Shown: one piece after another, positions 1 through 6,815 of the stretch
How positions within the stretch are numbered: the stretch's first letter is position 1
Layout of the letters: every line of letters begins with the position of its first letter
Source: Firmicutes bacterium UBA993
GTDB taxonomy: Bacteria; Bacillota; Dethiobacteria; DTU022
Assembly: GCA_002292015.1 (NCBI GenBank)
Contig: DBBD01000150.1
Coordinates: 1-13,266, forward strand
Length of the DNA stretch: 13,266 nucleotides
Reading direction: 5' to 3'
Position numbers and translations under genes: made by a program
Notes under the pieces: model-generated
The model's input: the letters and a program-made list of their open reading frames with translations, nothing else
The model's database searches: none
What the model was told of the DNA's origin: nothing

Positions 1-7
1 TAGCCAA
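1..7 (-). CDS. Possible first codons of the next gene downstream of the tRNAs (tuf suspected)
   Basis: Only the first two codons and one further base would lie in the window. On the minus strand a strong Shine-Dalgarno sequence (GGGAGGTG, about 15-22) is followed about seven bases later by TTG GCT A, which would encode Met-Ala-. EF-Tu begins Met-Ala-Lys in most bacteria, and a tRNA cluster ahead of tuf, secE and nusG is a known arrangement (for example thrU-tyrU-glyT-thrT-tufB in E. coli). The identity is therefore a guess from context, and the existence of a start here rests on the ribosome-binding site alone. Confidence 0.3.
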
Positions 8-104
8 TTTAACACACCTCCCAGGGTTTAAGGAAAGGGCTCAGGCGGTTTAACCTTACCCGGTATGGGACCGGATCTGATCAATAACCGGCCTCTTAAC
101 GGAA

Positions 105-181
105 TGGTGGCGGCGCAGGGATTCGAACCCCGGACTCCGCGGGTATGAACCGCGTGCTCTAGCCGGCTGAGCTACGCCGCC
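105..181 (-). tRNA. tRNA-Met (anticodon CAT, elongator)
   Basis: The 77-base gene folds into a full cloverleaf. It has a 7-bp acceptor stem (GGCGGCG / CGCCGCC), a D arm GCTC/GAGC, an anticodon arm CGCGG-TTCATAC-CCGCG with anticodon CAT, a T arm with loop TTCGAAT, and an encoded CCA. The G1-C72 pair and the lack of the three-G:C anticodon stem separate it from the initiator at 316-392. An isoleucine tRNA with a lysidine-modified CAT anticodon is the alternative; the TTCATAC loop favours elongator Met. It is the last tRNA of a four-gene minus-strand cluster, two bases from tRNA-Thr. Confidence 0.93.
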
Positions 182-183
182 AC

Positions 184-259
184 TGGAGCTCACGACCGGG
201 ATTGAACCGGTGACCTTATCCTTACCAAGGATACGCTCTACCGACTGAGCTACGTGAGC
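184..259 (-). tRNA. tRNA-Thr (anticodon GGT)
   Basis: The 76-base cloverleaf starts GCTCACG and ends CGTGAGC-T-CCA. The anticodon arm is ATCCT-TGGTA-AGGAT read as a 7-base loop TTGGTAA, giving anticodon GGT for threonine. The T loop is TTCAATC and CCA is encoded. It is third in the Gly-fMet-Thr-Met order of transcription. Confidence 0.95.
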
Positions 260-282
260 ACGAAAAAGTATCGAACATTTTT

Positions 283-312
283 ATAAGGAAACCGCGTTTG
301 CGATTTCCTTAT
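283..312 (-). other. Stem-loop between tRNA-Thr and tRNA-fMet
   Basis: There is a perfect 9-bp inverted repeat (ATAAGGAAA at 283-291 against TTTCCTTAT at 304-312). The interior can extend it after one mismatch with CGC/GCG closing a GTTT loop. It sits in the 56-base spacer between two tRNA genes of one transcript. No T-run follows on the minus strand, so it does not look like a terminator. A processing or spacer structure in the tRNA precursor is the likeliest role. Confidence 0.55.
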
Positions 313-315
313 CGA

Positions 316-392
<77 letters not shown>

Positions 393-399
393 GCGTCAA

Positions 400-473
400 T
401 GGAGCGGGTGATGGGAATCGAACCCACGTGGCTAGCTTGGGAAGCTAGGGCTCTGCCATTGAGCTACACCCGC
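400..473 (-). tRNA. tRNA-Gly (anticodon CCC)
   Basis: The 74-base cloverleaf has acceptor stem GCGGGTG / CACCCGC, anticodon arm CTAGC-TTCCCAA-GCTAG with anticodon CCC, T loop TTCGATT, and an encoded CCA. It is the first gene of the tRNA cluster, beginning about nine bases after the predicted transcription start. It reads GGG; any other glycine tRNAs must lie elsewhere. Confidence 0.95.
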
Positions 474-488
474 GATTAAGCGATACTG

Positions 489-517
489 ATTATACACCGG
501 CCTTTTATAAAAGTCAA
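489..517 (-). promoter_or_regulatory. Sigma-A promoter of the tRNA cluster
   Basis: On the minus strand TTGACT (512-517) and TATAAT (489-494) are separated by exactly 17 bases. The start point would be near 482, just ahead of tRNA-Gly at 473. It is one of the best promoter matches in the window, as expected for stable RNA genes. Confidence 0.88.
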
Positions 518-542
518 CGCAAGGCTCAAAAATCATGCGTCA

Positions 543-613
543 GCTCTGGATCACTCAGCACACCGCACGCACAGGCGGGAGGGGCCAAATTGGATCACGT
601 GCGGCCCCAGAGC
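543..613 (-). other. Structured spacer between sigH and the tRNA promoter
   Basis: Two nested perfect 7-bp pairings are present: GCTCTGG 543-549 with CCAGAGC 607-613, and CCGCACG 563-569 with CGTGCGG 598-604. A competing 6-bp pairing (GGGGCC 581-586 with GGCCCC 603-608) excludes the inner one. An 8-base direct repeat TGGATCAC occurs at 547-554 and 591-598. In the minus direction a T5 run lies about 11 bases after the structure. It may be a loose sigH terminator, an attenuator-like fold or a small RNA; no known family is recognised. Confidence 0.45.
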
Positions 614-667
614 GTTATTGCTGAACCTTAAAAACCAATTGTTGCGTGTTGCGTGACCGATCGGCGC

Positions 668-1327
668 CTAGGTCTGGCGTACCTCGAGGTAACGTTCCAG
701 TTTGCGTTTAACACGTTGCAGGGCGTTATCAATCGACTTGACATGACGTTCCAGGTCAATAGCGATCTCCTGGTATGATTTCCCCTCCAGATAAAGGGTC
801 AGCACCTTCCATTCGAGTTCGCTTAAGATCTCGCCCATCTTGTATTCAATATCATCATACTCTTCCCGGTTGATCATCAGTTCTTCCGGATCAGTGATTT
901 TGGTGCCGGAGAGGACGTCTAGCAGGGTACGGTCGGAATCTTCATCGTAAATCGGTTTATTTAAAGAGACGTATGAGTTAAGCGGTATATGCTTCTGGCG
1001 CGTCGCTGTCTTGATCGCCGTTATAATCTGGCGAGTAATGCAAAGCTCGGCGAAAGCGCGGAATGAAGAGAGCTTATCGTTGCGAAAATCGCGTATTGCC
1101 TTGTAAAGGCCAATCATTCCCTCCTGGATAATATCTTCGCGGTCAGCACCGATCAAAAAGTAGGATCGGGCCTTGGCTTTCACAAAATTTTTGTACTTGT
1201 TGATTAGATACTCCAAAGCGACAACATCGCCGCTTTTTGCCTCCATCACTATATCCTCATCGGTGCGGACCTCAAAGTTATTCTCACCCGGGCAGAAATA
1301 CTTCAACTCATGAGCCAAAGAGCTCAA
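668..1327 (-). CDS. sigH: RNA polymerase sigma-H factor
   Basis: This is an alternative sigma-70-family factor that directs core RNA polymerase to stationary-phase, competence and early sporulation promoters in Bacillus and relatives. The 219-residue length is normal. Region 2 spans about residues 25-105 (EDIVMEAKSGD, then DREDIIQEGMIGLYKAIRDF). Region 4 spans about 165-210 (LSELEWKVLTLYLEGKSYQEIA) with its helix-turn-helix. The start is TTG at 1325-1327, chosen because GGAGG lies eight bases upstream. The gene ends the yac-type cluster, downstream of yacP, but 165 bases separate them and it has its own promoter at 1385-1413, so it can be expressed independently. The presence of SigH fits a spore-forming lineage but does not prove sporulation. 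Confidence 0.95.
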   Translation of the reverse strand: MSSLAHELKYFCPGENNFEVRTDEDIVMEAKSGDVVALEYLINKYKNFVKAKARSYFLIGADREDIIQEGMIGLYKAIRDFRNDKLSSFRAFAELCITRQIITAIKTATRQKHIPLNSYVSLNKPIYDEDSDRTLLDVLSGTKITDPEELMINREEYDDIEYKMGEILSELEWKVLTLYLEGKSYQEIAIDLERHVKSIDNALQRVKRKLERYLEVRQT

Positions 1328-1384
1328 TACTATCGCCTCCGTTTAGGAAGTCAACTGGTGGGAACAGCGTAGGCTTTCGAGAGC

Positions 1385-1413
1385 ATTATAACTTAATGCC
1401 CGATTAGGGTCAA
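1385..1413 (-). promoter_or_regulatory. Sigma-A promoter of sigH
   Basis: On the minus strand TTGACC (1408-1413) lies 17 bases before a perfect TATAAT (1385-1390). The start point would be near 1378, giving a leader of about 50 bases to the TTG start of sigH. Upstream of the -35 element the octamer TGCGAATT occurs twice on the plus strand (1423-1430 and 1448-1455), 25 bases apart. Confidence 0.85.
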
Positions 1414-1492
1414 GCAGTTTGTTGCGAATTGGTTTGAAGCAAATTTGTGCGAATTTATGTAACCTTTTTCGCTGTTTAACCGGCAGAGACGG

Positions 1493-1990
1493 TCAAGGTT
1501 TACGCATCTTCTCCAGCCTGTCAATCACCGACTGTTGCAGCAGGTCATTTAAAAACAAGCTTCTCCCCTTGTTTGTACGGGCCAGCCGCTCGCTGAACGC
1601 TCTGCGCTCCACCTCCAGCTTTTCTTTGAGCGCCGGCGCTGATAAAATTGTGGCGCCTAAGGCCGCAGCCGCCCTCAGCTCGGCATAATCAGAAGTGGCC
1701 ACCTCGACCCGGGATCGGGCGGAGAGGCCGGCAGCCAGGCGCTCGATCATGGTATCGGCGCTCTCGCTCGCTTCGGTAAAAACAACCTCCACCCCGTCGC
1801 AGTAATCCCAGGCAAAGTTTTGACCGTCAAACACAATGATGACCCTTTCCCAGCACCAGGGGTAATAAGCGGCCAGGATTGCAATAAGCTGGTCACGAGC
1901 GCTGCCGAAATCTTCTTCTTTCAACTGTTTCAGGCTTTCCCAGGCCCCGATAATATTGTAACCGTCAACAATCAGGGTTGGCCCTTTCAC
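1493..1990 (-). CDS. yacP: NYN/PIN-like ribonuclease of the YacP (Rae1) family
   Basis: The B. subtilis homologue, Rae1, is an endoribonuclease that cuts mRNA in the ribosomal A site. The 165 residues match the family length. The N-terminal strand motif LIVDGYNIIGAW supplies D9 and N12. Further acidic positions are D55 in VFDG, D79 in ESADTMIERL and D101 in VATSDYAEL, the pattern of the PIN-like active site. The GTG start at 1988-1990 overlaps the rlmB stop (GTGA), which indicates translational coupling; AAGG lies nine bases before it. The rlmB-yacP-sigH order is the classical Firmicutes arrangement. The YacP family assignment is firm; the Rae1-type activity is inferred from homology. Confidence 0.9.
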   Translation of the reverse strand: MKGPTLIVDGYNIIGAWESLKQLKEEDFGSARDQLIAILAAYYPWCWERVIIVFDGQNFAWDYCDGVEVVFTEASESADTMIERLAAGLSARSRVEVATSDYAELRAAAALGATILSAPALKEKLEVERRAFSERLARTNKGRSLFLNDLLQQSVIDRLEKMRKP

Positions 1991-2790
1991 TTAAACCAGC
2001 CTTCCCTCTGGCCCAAGGCGGCGTAGATCAAAACTGCAGCGGCTGCAGAAACGTTTAGCGAACCAGCCGCCTGGCCCGGCATCGGGATCGTTAAAATCCG
2101 GTCGCAGTTTTTCCGCTGCAGAGGGGAAAGGCCTTTGCCTTCCGAGCCGATGACCAAAACCAGCGGCAGCCGGTAGTCTGCCCGGTAGTAGGGCAGATCA
2201 CCGGCGGCTTCAGCACCGTAAAGCCAGAAACCTTGATTTTTAAGCCTGGCAGCGGCCTGGCTTAAATTAGCGACCATTGCCGTATTGATCCGCTCAGCCG
2301 CCCCGGCAGCAACCTTGCGGACGGCGGCAGTAACCCCGGCTGCGCGCCTGGCAGGAATAATCAGGCCGTCAATGCCTGCAGCATCGGCAGTACGCATAAT
2401 AGCGCCCAGGTTATGGGGATCCTCAATATGATCAAGCATCAGCATGAAAGGGAACGCGGTCTTGGCGCCCGAAAGGCTGGTGATAATCAGTTGATCGAGA
2501 TCACTGTAGCAGTAAGGGGGAACCAGAGCAGCTGCACCCTGGTGCCCGGGGATAAAACCAACCAGGCCCTGAAAAGCATCCTTGGGGAGCCGTTCAACCG
2601 GTATCTTTTTGTCGGCGGCAAGTGAGACGATCGCTGTGATTACCTCTCCCCGTGAATCGGATGCCAGCAAAATGCGCTTGACTTTGCCGTAACGAACTGC
2701 AGAAAAAACCGCATGCCGACCGCCGATCAGTTCATCGGCGGGATTAGCGTAGCGGATCTTCCTTTCCTCCGGACCTCTTTTAGCCCCCAT
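1987..2790 (-). CDS. rlmB: 23S rRNA (guanosine-2'-O-)methyltransferase, RlmB/TrmH family
   Basis: This is a SPOUT-fold, S-adenosylmethionine-dependent 2'-O-methyltransferase that by homology modifies a guanosine of 23S rRNA (Gm2251 in E. coli). An N-terminal substrate-binding domain (about 18-95, GGRHAV start) precedes the catalytic knot. Motif 1 is HIEDPHNLGAIMRTA (121-135, with N127 and R133). Motif 2 is VIGSEGKGLS (213-222, with E217). Motif 3 is IPMPG followed by SLNVSAAAAV (235-253, with S244 and N246). The ATG start follows GAGGTG at a short spacing. The gene is 41 bases after the ThyA-like gene and overlaps yacP by four bases. Assignment to RlmB rather than another TrmH paralogue rests on gene order and motif match. 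Confidence 0.92.
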   Translation of the reverse strand: MGAKRGPEERKIRYANPADELIGGRHAVFSAVRYGKVKRILLASDSRGEVITAIVSLAADKKIPVERLPKDAFQGLVGFIPGHQGAAALVPPYCYSDLDQLIITSLSGAKTAFPFMLMLDHIEDPHNLGAIMRTADAAGIDGLIIPARRAAGVTAAVRKVAAGAAERINTAMVANLSQAAARLKNQGFWLYGAEAAGDLPYYRADYRLPLVLVIGSEGKGLSPLQRKNCDRILTIPMPGQAAGSLNVSAAAAVLIYAALGQREGWFK

Positions 2791-2831
2791 CTCTCACCTC
2801 TAATCCTGATCGATACGGTTTCAATACGATT

Positions 2832-3491
2832 TTAACATTTGTGTGCGTTAAGCAGGTTAACAATTGGAAAATACTGTTCGTAGATGTGCGCGCCCGATGA
2901 ATACGCAGTAATCGGTCCGTCTTCAACCGGAAAGTTGAGCTGCATCAGGATATATTCTTTTAGAAGCTGCAGTCCGCCAAGGTTCTCCGGGAAACCGACA
3001 AAAATATCCCAGGAGCGGAAAAAGACTGTCATATTAAGCTTGCCGGCGACAACTTTAAAATCAACCACCCGCAAGCAGGGGGGATCAGCCAAGTCAACGT
3101 TCTCCCGGCCGCCAATATTCATACAGGCTTGGTTTGTCGCCCCTTTTGAGCCGTTTAGCAGATCAATCACTTTCGGTAGTTGGGGCGCTATCTGCTGCCC
3201 ATAAGTATAGTCTTCCATTTCGCCCCTGGTATCGGTAGCCAGGTATTCATAAAAATAATTCTGGATCCGCTCTTCCGAAGTTGGCGCCGGTATACCGCAA
3301 TTTTCAGGCAGCCAAACCGCCAGCGGACGGGTGTACGGCTCTTCAATCACCACGGTCAGGTCGGCAAGCTGTTTGCGCAGCTGACCCTCGTAGCTGCCTT
3401 TTTTGATTCGGTAACTGTATCCATAGCGGGCACAGTTCCAGAGCACCATTCTCCATGCCGCCTCAATCGTTCTTTCCCTGATATTAGCCAT
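2832..3491 (-). CDS. Thymidylate synthase family protein (short, ThyA-type)
   Basis: The protein belongs to the folate-dependent pyrimidine methyl/hydroxymethyl-transferase fold that makes dTMP from dUMP. The core aligns with E. coli ThyA: catalytic Cys139 in DPPC, Arg159-Ser160 and Asp162 in FFRSWD, Asn170 in GFPENLGG, then His202 and Tyr204 in AHIYEQY. Cys-to-Asn spacing (31 residues) equals that of E. coli Cys146-Asn177. The conserved Asn argues for a uracil rather than a cytosine substrate. The arginine pair that binds phosphate across the dimer (E. coli 126/127) aligns with Thr119-Asn120. At 219 residues it is shorter than E. coli ThyA (264) and resembles the short archaeal (methanogen-type) subfamily. 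The start is the ATG at 3489-3491, which has AAGGAGGTG seven bases upstream; a longer reading to 3521 lacks such a site. It lies between cysS and rlmB, where many Clostridia carry mrnC and thyX. Confidence 0.85.
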   Translation of the reverse strand: MANIRERTIEAAWRMVLWNCARYGYSYRIKKGSYEGQLRKQLADLTVVIEEPYTRPLAVWLPENCGIPAPTSEERIQNYFYEYLATDTRGEMEDYTYGQQIAPQLPKVIDLLNGSKGATNQACMNIGGRENVDLADPPCLRVVDFKVVAGKLNMTVFFRSWDIFVGFPENLGGLQLLKEYILMQLNFPVEDGPITAYSSGAHIYEQYFPIVNLLNAHKC

Positions 3492-3531
3492 GATCCGACA
3501 CCTCCTTCTAAAAATCATCACTATTAAGCAG

Positions 3532-4950
3532 CTACTGCAAGCAATCTTTTCTCTTCCAGCGGGTGCCGTGGGGGGTATCTTCCAGAACTATCCCCCTGGC
3601 TGCCAGCTCATCCCTGATTTTGTCTGAAGTGGCCCACTCTTTATTTTCCCGCGCCTTGTCGCGCCTGGCAATCAGGGCGCTCACTTCATTATCCAACTCC
3701 TGCTTTTCCGGGATCTCCAGCACCTCGAAAATACCGTTAAAATCACGGTAAAAATTAAGTGCTTCACTGATCAGTTCCATATTATAGGGATGGTTTTCTT
3801 TCAAATAAATATTACAACTGCGGGCCAGGTCGAAAACTACACCGAGGGCTTCGGCGGTATTAAAATCGTCATCCATGGCGCTGATAAAGCGCGCTTTTGC
3901 CTCTTTCAAATCGGCCAGCAGCTTCTCCTCCCCCTGATCCTGCCGGGTCGCGGCGCCATCTTGCGCTACCAAAAAATTATCAATCATCTCCTGCAACCGC
4001 TGCCGCCCGGCACGGCTCTGGGCAACCAGGTCGGCGCTAAAGTTGAGCGGGCTGCGGTAGTGAGCGGAAAGAATCAGAAAACGCAAGTCCAGCGGATCGT
4101 GCTGTTCAAGCAGCTCGCGCACTGTGCGCACGTTGCCGAGCGATTTCGACATCTTCTGTGATTCAATATTTAAGTAACCGGCATGCATCCAATAGCGGGC
4201 CAGCGGCCGGCTATCGGCTCCCCAGGTCTGGGCGATTTCATTTTCATGATGAGGAAAAATCAGGTCGGCGCCCCCGGCATGAATATCCAGGGTATCTTTA
4301 AAGTAATGGGTTGACATAGCCGAGCACTCGATATGCCAACCCGGACGACCTTCGCCCCAGGGGCTTTTCCACGAGGGTTCGCCCTCTTTTCTCTGCTTCC
4401 AAAGGGCAAAATCCAAGGGGCTGCGTTTTTTCTCGCCCGGCTCTACCCGGGCACCGGCTACCAGCTCATCCTGTTTCTGCTGCGACAATTTTCCATAATC
4501 GGCAAAACGAGATGTATCGTAATAAACATCACCCTCGCTGACGTAGGCATAGCCGTTTGTCAGCAGCTTTTGAATCAACCCGACAATCTGTTCAACATGT
4601 TCGGTCGCCCGCGGTTTAATGTCGGCCGGACGCACTTTCAGGGCGGCAACATCTGATTCGTATGCCTCAATAAACCTGGCCGCCAACTCGGGCACAGTAA
4701 TGCCCTGTTCTTTGGCCCGGTTGATCATTTTGTCATCAATATCGGTATAGTTTTGTACTAATTTTACATCAAAATCCCGGTACTGCAGGTACCGTCGGAT
4801 TACATCAAAAACAATAAAAACCCGGGCGTTGCCGATGTGGATATAGTCATATACAGTAGGTCCGCAGACGTAAAATGTTGCCTTGAGCGGGGTGCCCGGT
4901 TTGAAATCTTCCTTGGTACGGGAAAGGGTATTATATATTTTTATCGCCAC
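3532..4950 (-). CDS. cysS: Cysteinyl-tRNA synthetase
   Basis: This class I aminoacyl-tRNA synthetase charges tRNA-Cys in the cytoplasm. With the GTG start at 4948-4950 (GGAG nine bases upstream) it has 472 residues and begins MAIKIYNTLSR, the usual start of the family. The HIGH-type motif is HIGN at 38-41 and the KMSKS motif is at 266-270. The zinc ligands fall on Cys29, Cys209, His234 and Glu238, matching the E. coli positions almost exactly. A longer reading from an ATG at 4977 is open but would deepen the overlap with cysE and lies outside the family consensus. The chosen start overlaps the cysE stop by 20 bases, in keeping with coupled cysE-cysS expression that links cysteine synthesis and its use. 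Confidence 0.96.
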   Translation of the reverse strand: MAIKIYNTLSRTKEDFKPGTPLKATFYVCGPTVYDYIHIGNARVFIVFDVIRRYLQYRDFDVKLVQNYTDIDDKMINRAKEQGITVPELAARFIEAYESDVAALKVRPADIKPRATEHVEQIVGLIQKLLTNGYAYVSEGDVYYDTSRFADYGKLSQQKQDELVAGARVEPGEKKRSPLDFALWKQRKEGEPSWKSPWGEGRPGWHIECSAMSTHYFKDTLDIHAGGADLIFPHHENEIAQTWGADSRPLARYWMHAGYLNIESQKMSKSLGNVRTVRELLEQHDPLDLRFLILSAHYRSPLNFSADLVAQSRAGRQRLQEMIDNFLVAQDGAATRQDQGEEKLLADLKEAKARFISAMDDDFNTAEALGVVFDLARSCNIYLKENHPYNMELISEALNFYRDFNGIFEVLEIPEKQELDNEVSALIARRDKARENKEWATSDKIRDELAARGIVLEDTPHGTRWKRKDCLQ

Positions 4951-5599
4951 AATTGCACGCTCCGTTTTCAATTTCAAAACGCTGACAGCGCAGCTGATCG
5001 ATCTGCTCCTGGAGGCGGTTCAGCGCTTCGGCCACCGGGTCGGGCATATCGCTGTGATTTAAATTTATGGAGGGAACCTTTTCTCCGTTATGATATACCA
5101 CCCGTGCTGGAATACCGACCACCGTAGAATTTGGCGGAACCGATGCAAGAACTACGGAACCGGCGCCGACTCGGCTGTTTTCGCCAATCGTGATCGGCCC
5201 GAGCACCTTGGCCCCGGTACCGATCACCACGTTATCGCCGATCGTCGGGTGGCGCTTACCCTTAATTTTGCCCGTACCGCCTAAGGTTACTCCCTGGTAG
5301 ATGGTCACATTTGAACCAATCTCTGCCGTCTCGCCAATTACTACTCCCATTCCGTGATCGACAAAAAAGGAAGAACCGATCGTCGCTCCGGGATGAATCT
5401 CGATCCCGGTAAAAAAGCGTGACAGGTGGGATATAATCCGCGGCAAAAGAATCAAACCGCGGCGGCAAAAAAAGTGGGCGACGCGGTGACAGTAAAGAGC
5501 GTGAATTCCGGGATAACAAAGCAGTACTTCAAGAGTGCTTCTGGCTGCCGGATCGCGGTCTTTAACTGCCTGAATATCCTGTTTAATCCTATTGAACAT
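4931..5599 (-). CDS. cysE: Serine O-acetyltransferase
   Basis: It converts L-serine and acetyl-CoA to O-acetylserine, the first committed step of cysteine synthesis. The 222 residues comprise a short helical N-terminal part (1-65) and a left-handed beta-helix of hexapeptide repeats (about 66-165: IHPGATIG, VVIGETAEIG, VTIYQGVTLGGTG and so on). The catalytic Asp81-His82 pair lies in VDHGMG, and the second histidine, His117, in KRHPTIGDN. The C-terminal tail ends in a CNCGDKNI segment; cysteine synthase usually binds a C-terminal Ile in this enzyme, and Ile is present. The ATG start has AAGGAG ten bases upstream. It lies 14 bases after ispF and overlaps cysS. Confidence 0.95.
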   Translation of the reverse strand: MFNRIKQDIQAVKDRDPAARSTLEVLLCYPGIHALYCHRVAHFFCRRGLILLPRIISHLSRFFTGIEIHPGATIGSSFFVDHGMGVVIGETAEIGSNVTIYQGVTLGGTGKIKGKRHPTIGDNVVIGTGAKVLGPITIGENSRVGAGSVVLASVPPNSTVVGIPARVVYHNGEKVPSINLNHSDMPDPVAEALNRLQEQIDQLRCQRFEIENGACNCGDKNI

Positions 5600-5613
5600 C
5601 AGCCAATCGCTCC

Positions 5614-6123
5614 TTATACCGCTTCATGCCTTGTCGGGCAGGGTCGTTCTTCTTTTTCCAGCAGCACAACCGCCTGGGCTGCAATTGCCTCACCGCGACC
5701 GCATACTCCCACCCCTTCGGTAGTTGTAGCCTTCACCGATACCCGGCAGCGCGGAACAGCCAACACAGCGGCAATTTTATCACACATCCGATCGACATAG
5801 GGCGCAAGCTTCGGCTCTTCGGCGATGATCACCGCATCGGCGTTAACCACCTTCCAGCCCCTGCCCTCCAGCATCTCTTTTACCCGGGCCAGCAGGGTTA
5901 AGCTGGAGATACCCCGGTACTGATCGTCTTCGGGCGGAAAGTGCCGGCCGATGTCGCCGAGGGCAGCCGCTCCGAGCAGCGAGTCGGCCAGGGCATGAAG
6001 CAGCACATCGGCGTCGGAGTGACCCTCCAGTCCAAGATGATAATCAATAACGATCCCGCCCAAAATCAGCGGCCTGGCACTGACCAGGCGGTGCAAATCA
6101 AATCCGGTTCCAACCCTGTTCAC
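5614..6123 (-). CDS. ispF: 2-C-methyl-D-erythritol 2,4-cyclodiphosphate synthase
   Basis: This is the fifth enzyme of the methylerythritol phosphate route to isoprenoid precursors; it cyclises CDP-methylerythritol 2-phosphate with loss of CMP. The metal ligands are Asp9 and His11 in GFDLHRL and His43 in ADVLLHALAD, one residue shifted from E. coli (8, 10, 42). The HSDADVLLHALADSLLGA block and GDIGRHFPPED are diagnostic. The 169-residue length is slightly long because of a charged C-terminal tail. The GTG start at 6121-6123 directly follows the ispD stop codon with no gap, so translation is probably coupled. In B. subtilis gltX follows ispF; here cysE does. Confidence 0.96.
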   Translation of the reverse strand: MNRVGTGFDLHRLVSARPLILGGIVIDYHLGLEGHSDADVLLHALADSLLGAAALGDIGRHFPPEDDQYRGISSLTLLARVKEMLEGRGWKVVNADAVIIAEEPKLAPYVDRMCDKIAAVLAVPRCRVSVKATTTEGVGVCGRGEAIAAQAVVLLEKEERPCPTRHEAV

Positions 6124-6813
6124 CTAAAAATAAGCCCCTTTCAGGTACCAGCTTGCCAGTACCAGGTCGGAAGGCGTAGTAATTTTCAGGTTAACCGCTT
6201 CACCTTCGACGGCCTTTACCGGTTCTCCGAGCAGCTCGACAAGCGAAGCATCATCCGTTGCTTCTAGCCCGCATGCAACAGCCTCACTGTAAGCTCTCCT
6301 GATCAAGGCAGCCCTGAACGCCTGCGGTGTCTGCACCAGCCTTAAGTTTTGGCGAGGCGGAGTACTGACAACCATCTGCTCCCCGTCAACTATCTTTACC
6401 GTATCACTCAACCCGATTACCGGTATTGCCGCCCCATAGACCCGCGCAGCCGCGATCAGCTGCGACAGCAGGGCCGCGGTGGCCAATGGTCGGGCCGCGT
6501 CGTGGACGCAGATTATTTCACAATCCTGAGGCAATGCCTCCAGCCCCAGATAAACCGATTCCATCCGTGTTGCCCCACCGGCGACTAATTCCACCCGCCC
6601 GGGCGGGCAGTGCCGCCGCAGAAGATTGCCTGCTTCTTCAAGATCTTCGGGAGGAACGACAACTTCCAGTTTAACCAGTTCCGGGTGCAGCAGAAACAGC
6701 ATCACCGAACGGGCCAACACCGGTACCCCTTCCAGCAGCAGGTACTGCTTGCGGGTTTTATTCTTCATGCGCCGCCCGGCCCCGGCAGCGGCGATGATCG
6801 CCCCTAACTTCAC
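6124..6813 (-). CDS. ispD: 2-C-methyl-D-erythritol 4-phosphate cytidylyltransferase
   Basis: It transfers CMP from CTP to methylerythritol 4-phosphate, the third step of the isoprenoid precursor pathway. The 229-residue length is typical. The nucleotide-binding motif AAAGAGRRM is at 8-16, with Arg15 and Lys22 in the positions of the E. coli catalytic Arg20/Lys27 pair. AGGATRMESV (78-87) and VHDAARPL (103-110) are further family signatures. The start is GTG at 6811-6813, only two bases after the stop of the PIN-TRAM gene, with a weak GGGG upstream, so it relies on coupling. ispD and ispF are contiguous, as in many bacteria. Confidence 0.96.
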   Translation of the reverse strand: MKLGAIIAAAGAGRRMKNKTRKQYLLLEGVPVLARSVMLFLLHPELVKLEVVVPPEDLEEAGNLLRRHCPPGRVELVAGGATRMESVYLGLEALPQDCEIICVHDAARPLATAALLSQLIAAARVYGAAIPVIGLSDTVKIVDGEQMVVSTPPRQNLRLVQTPQAFRAALIRRAYSEAVACGLEATDDASLVELLGEPVKAVEGEAVNLKITTPSDLVLASWYLKGAYF

Positions 6814-6815
6814 AG

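Noticed and set aside
1423..1455. Spo0A boxes upstream of sigH
   Set aside because: The repeated TGCGAATT does not fit TGNCGAA without mismatches, so the name cannot be supported.
1419..1688. Plus-strand open frames opposite the minus-strand genes (for example here, 3790-4161, 4333-4656 and 6997-7596)
   Set aside because: They lie antisense to well-recognised genes, have no recognisable domains and show the arginine/serine/proline-rich composition of shadow frames.
3492..3521. Upstream ATG at 3521 as the start of the ThyA-like gene
   Set aside because: The ten extra residues (MMIFRRRCRI) overlap the strong Shine-Dalgarno sequence that serves the ATG at 3491, and they are not part of the family.
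4951..4977. ATG at 4977 as the cysS start
   Set aside because: It lies deeper inside cysE, and the extra residues precede the standard cysS N-terminus; the GTG at 4950 has a proper ribosome-binding site.
4931..5613. T-box or SAM riboswitch controlling cysE/cysS
   Set aside because: The genes overlap or lie 14 bases from ispF, leaving no room for a leader RNA, and no T-box sequence was seen.
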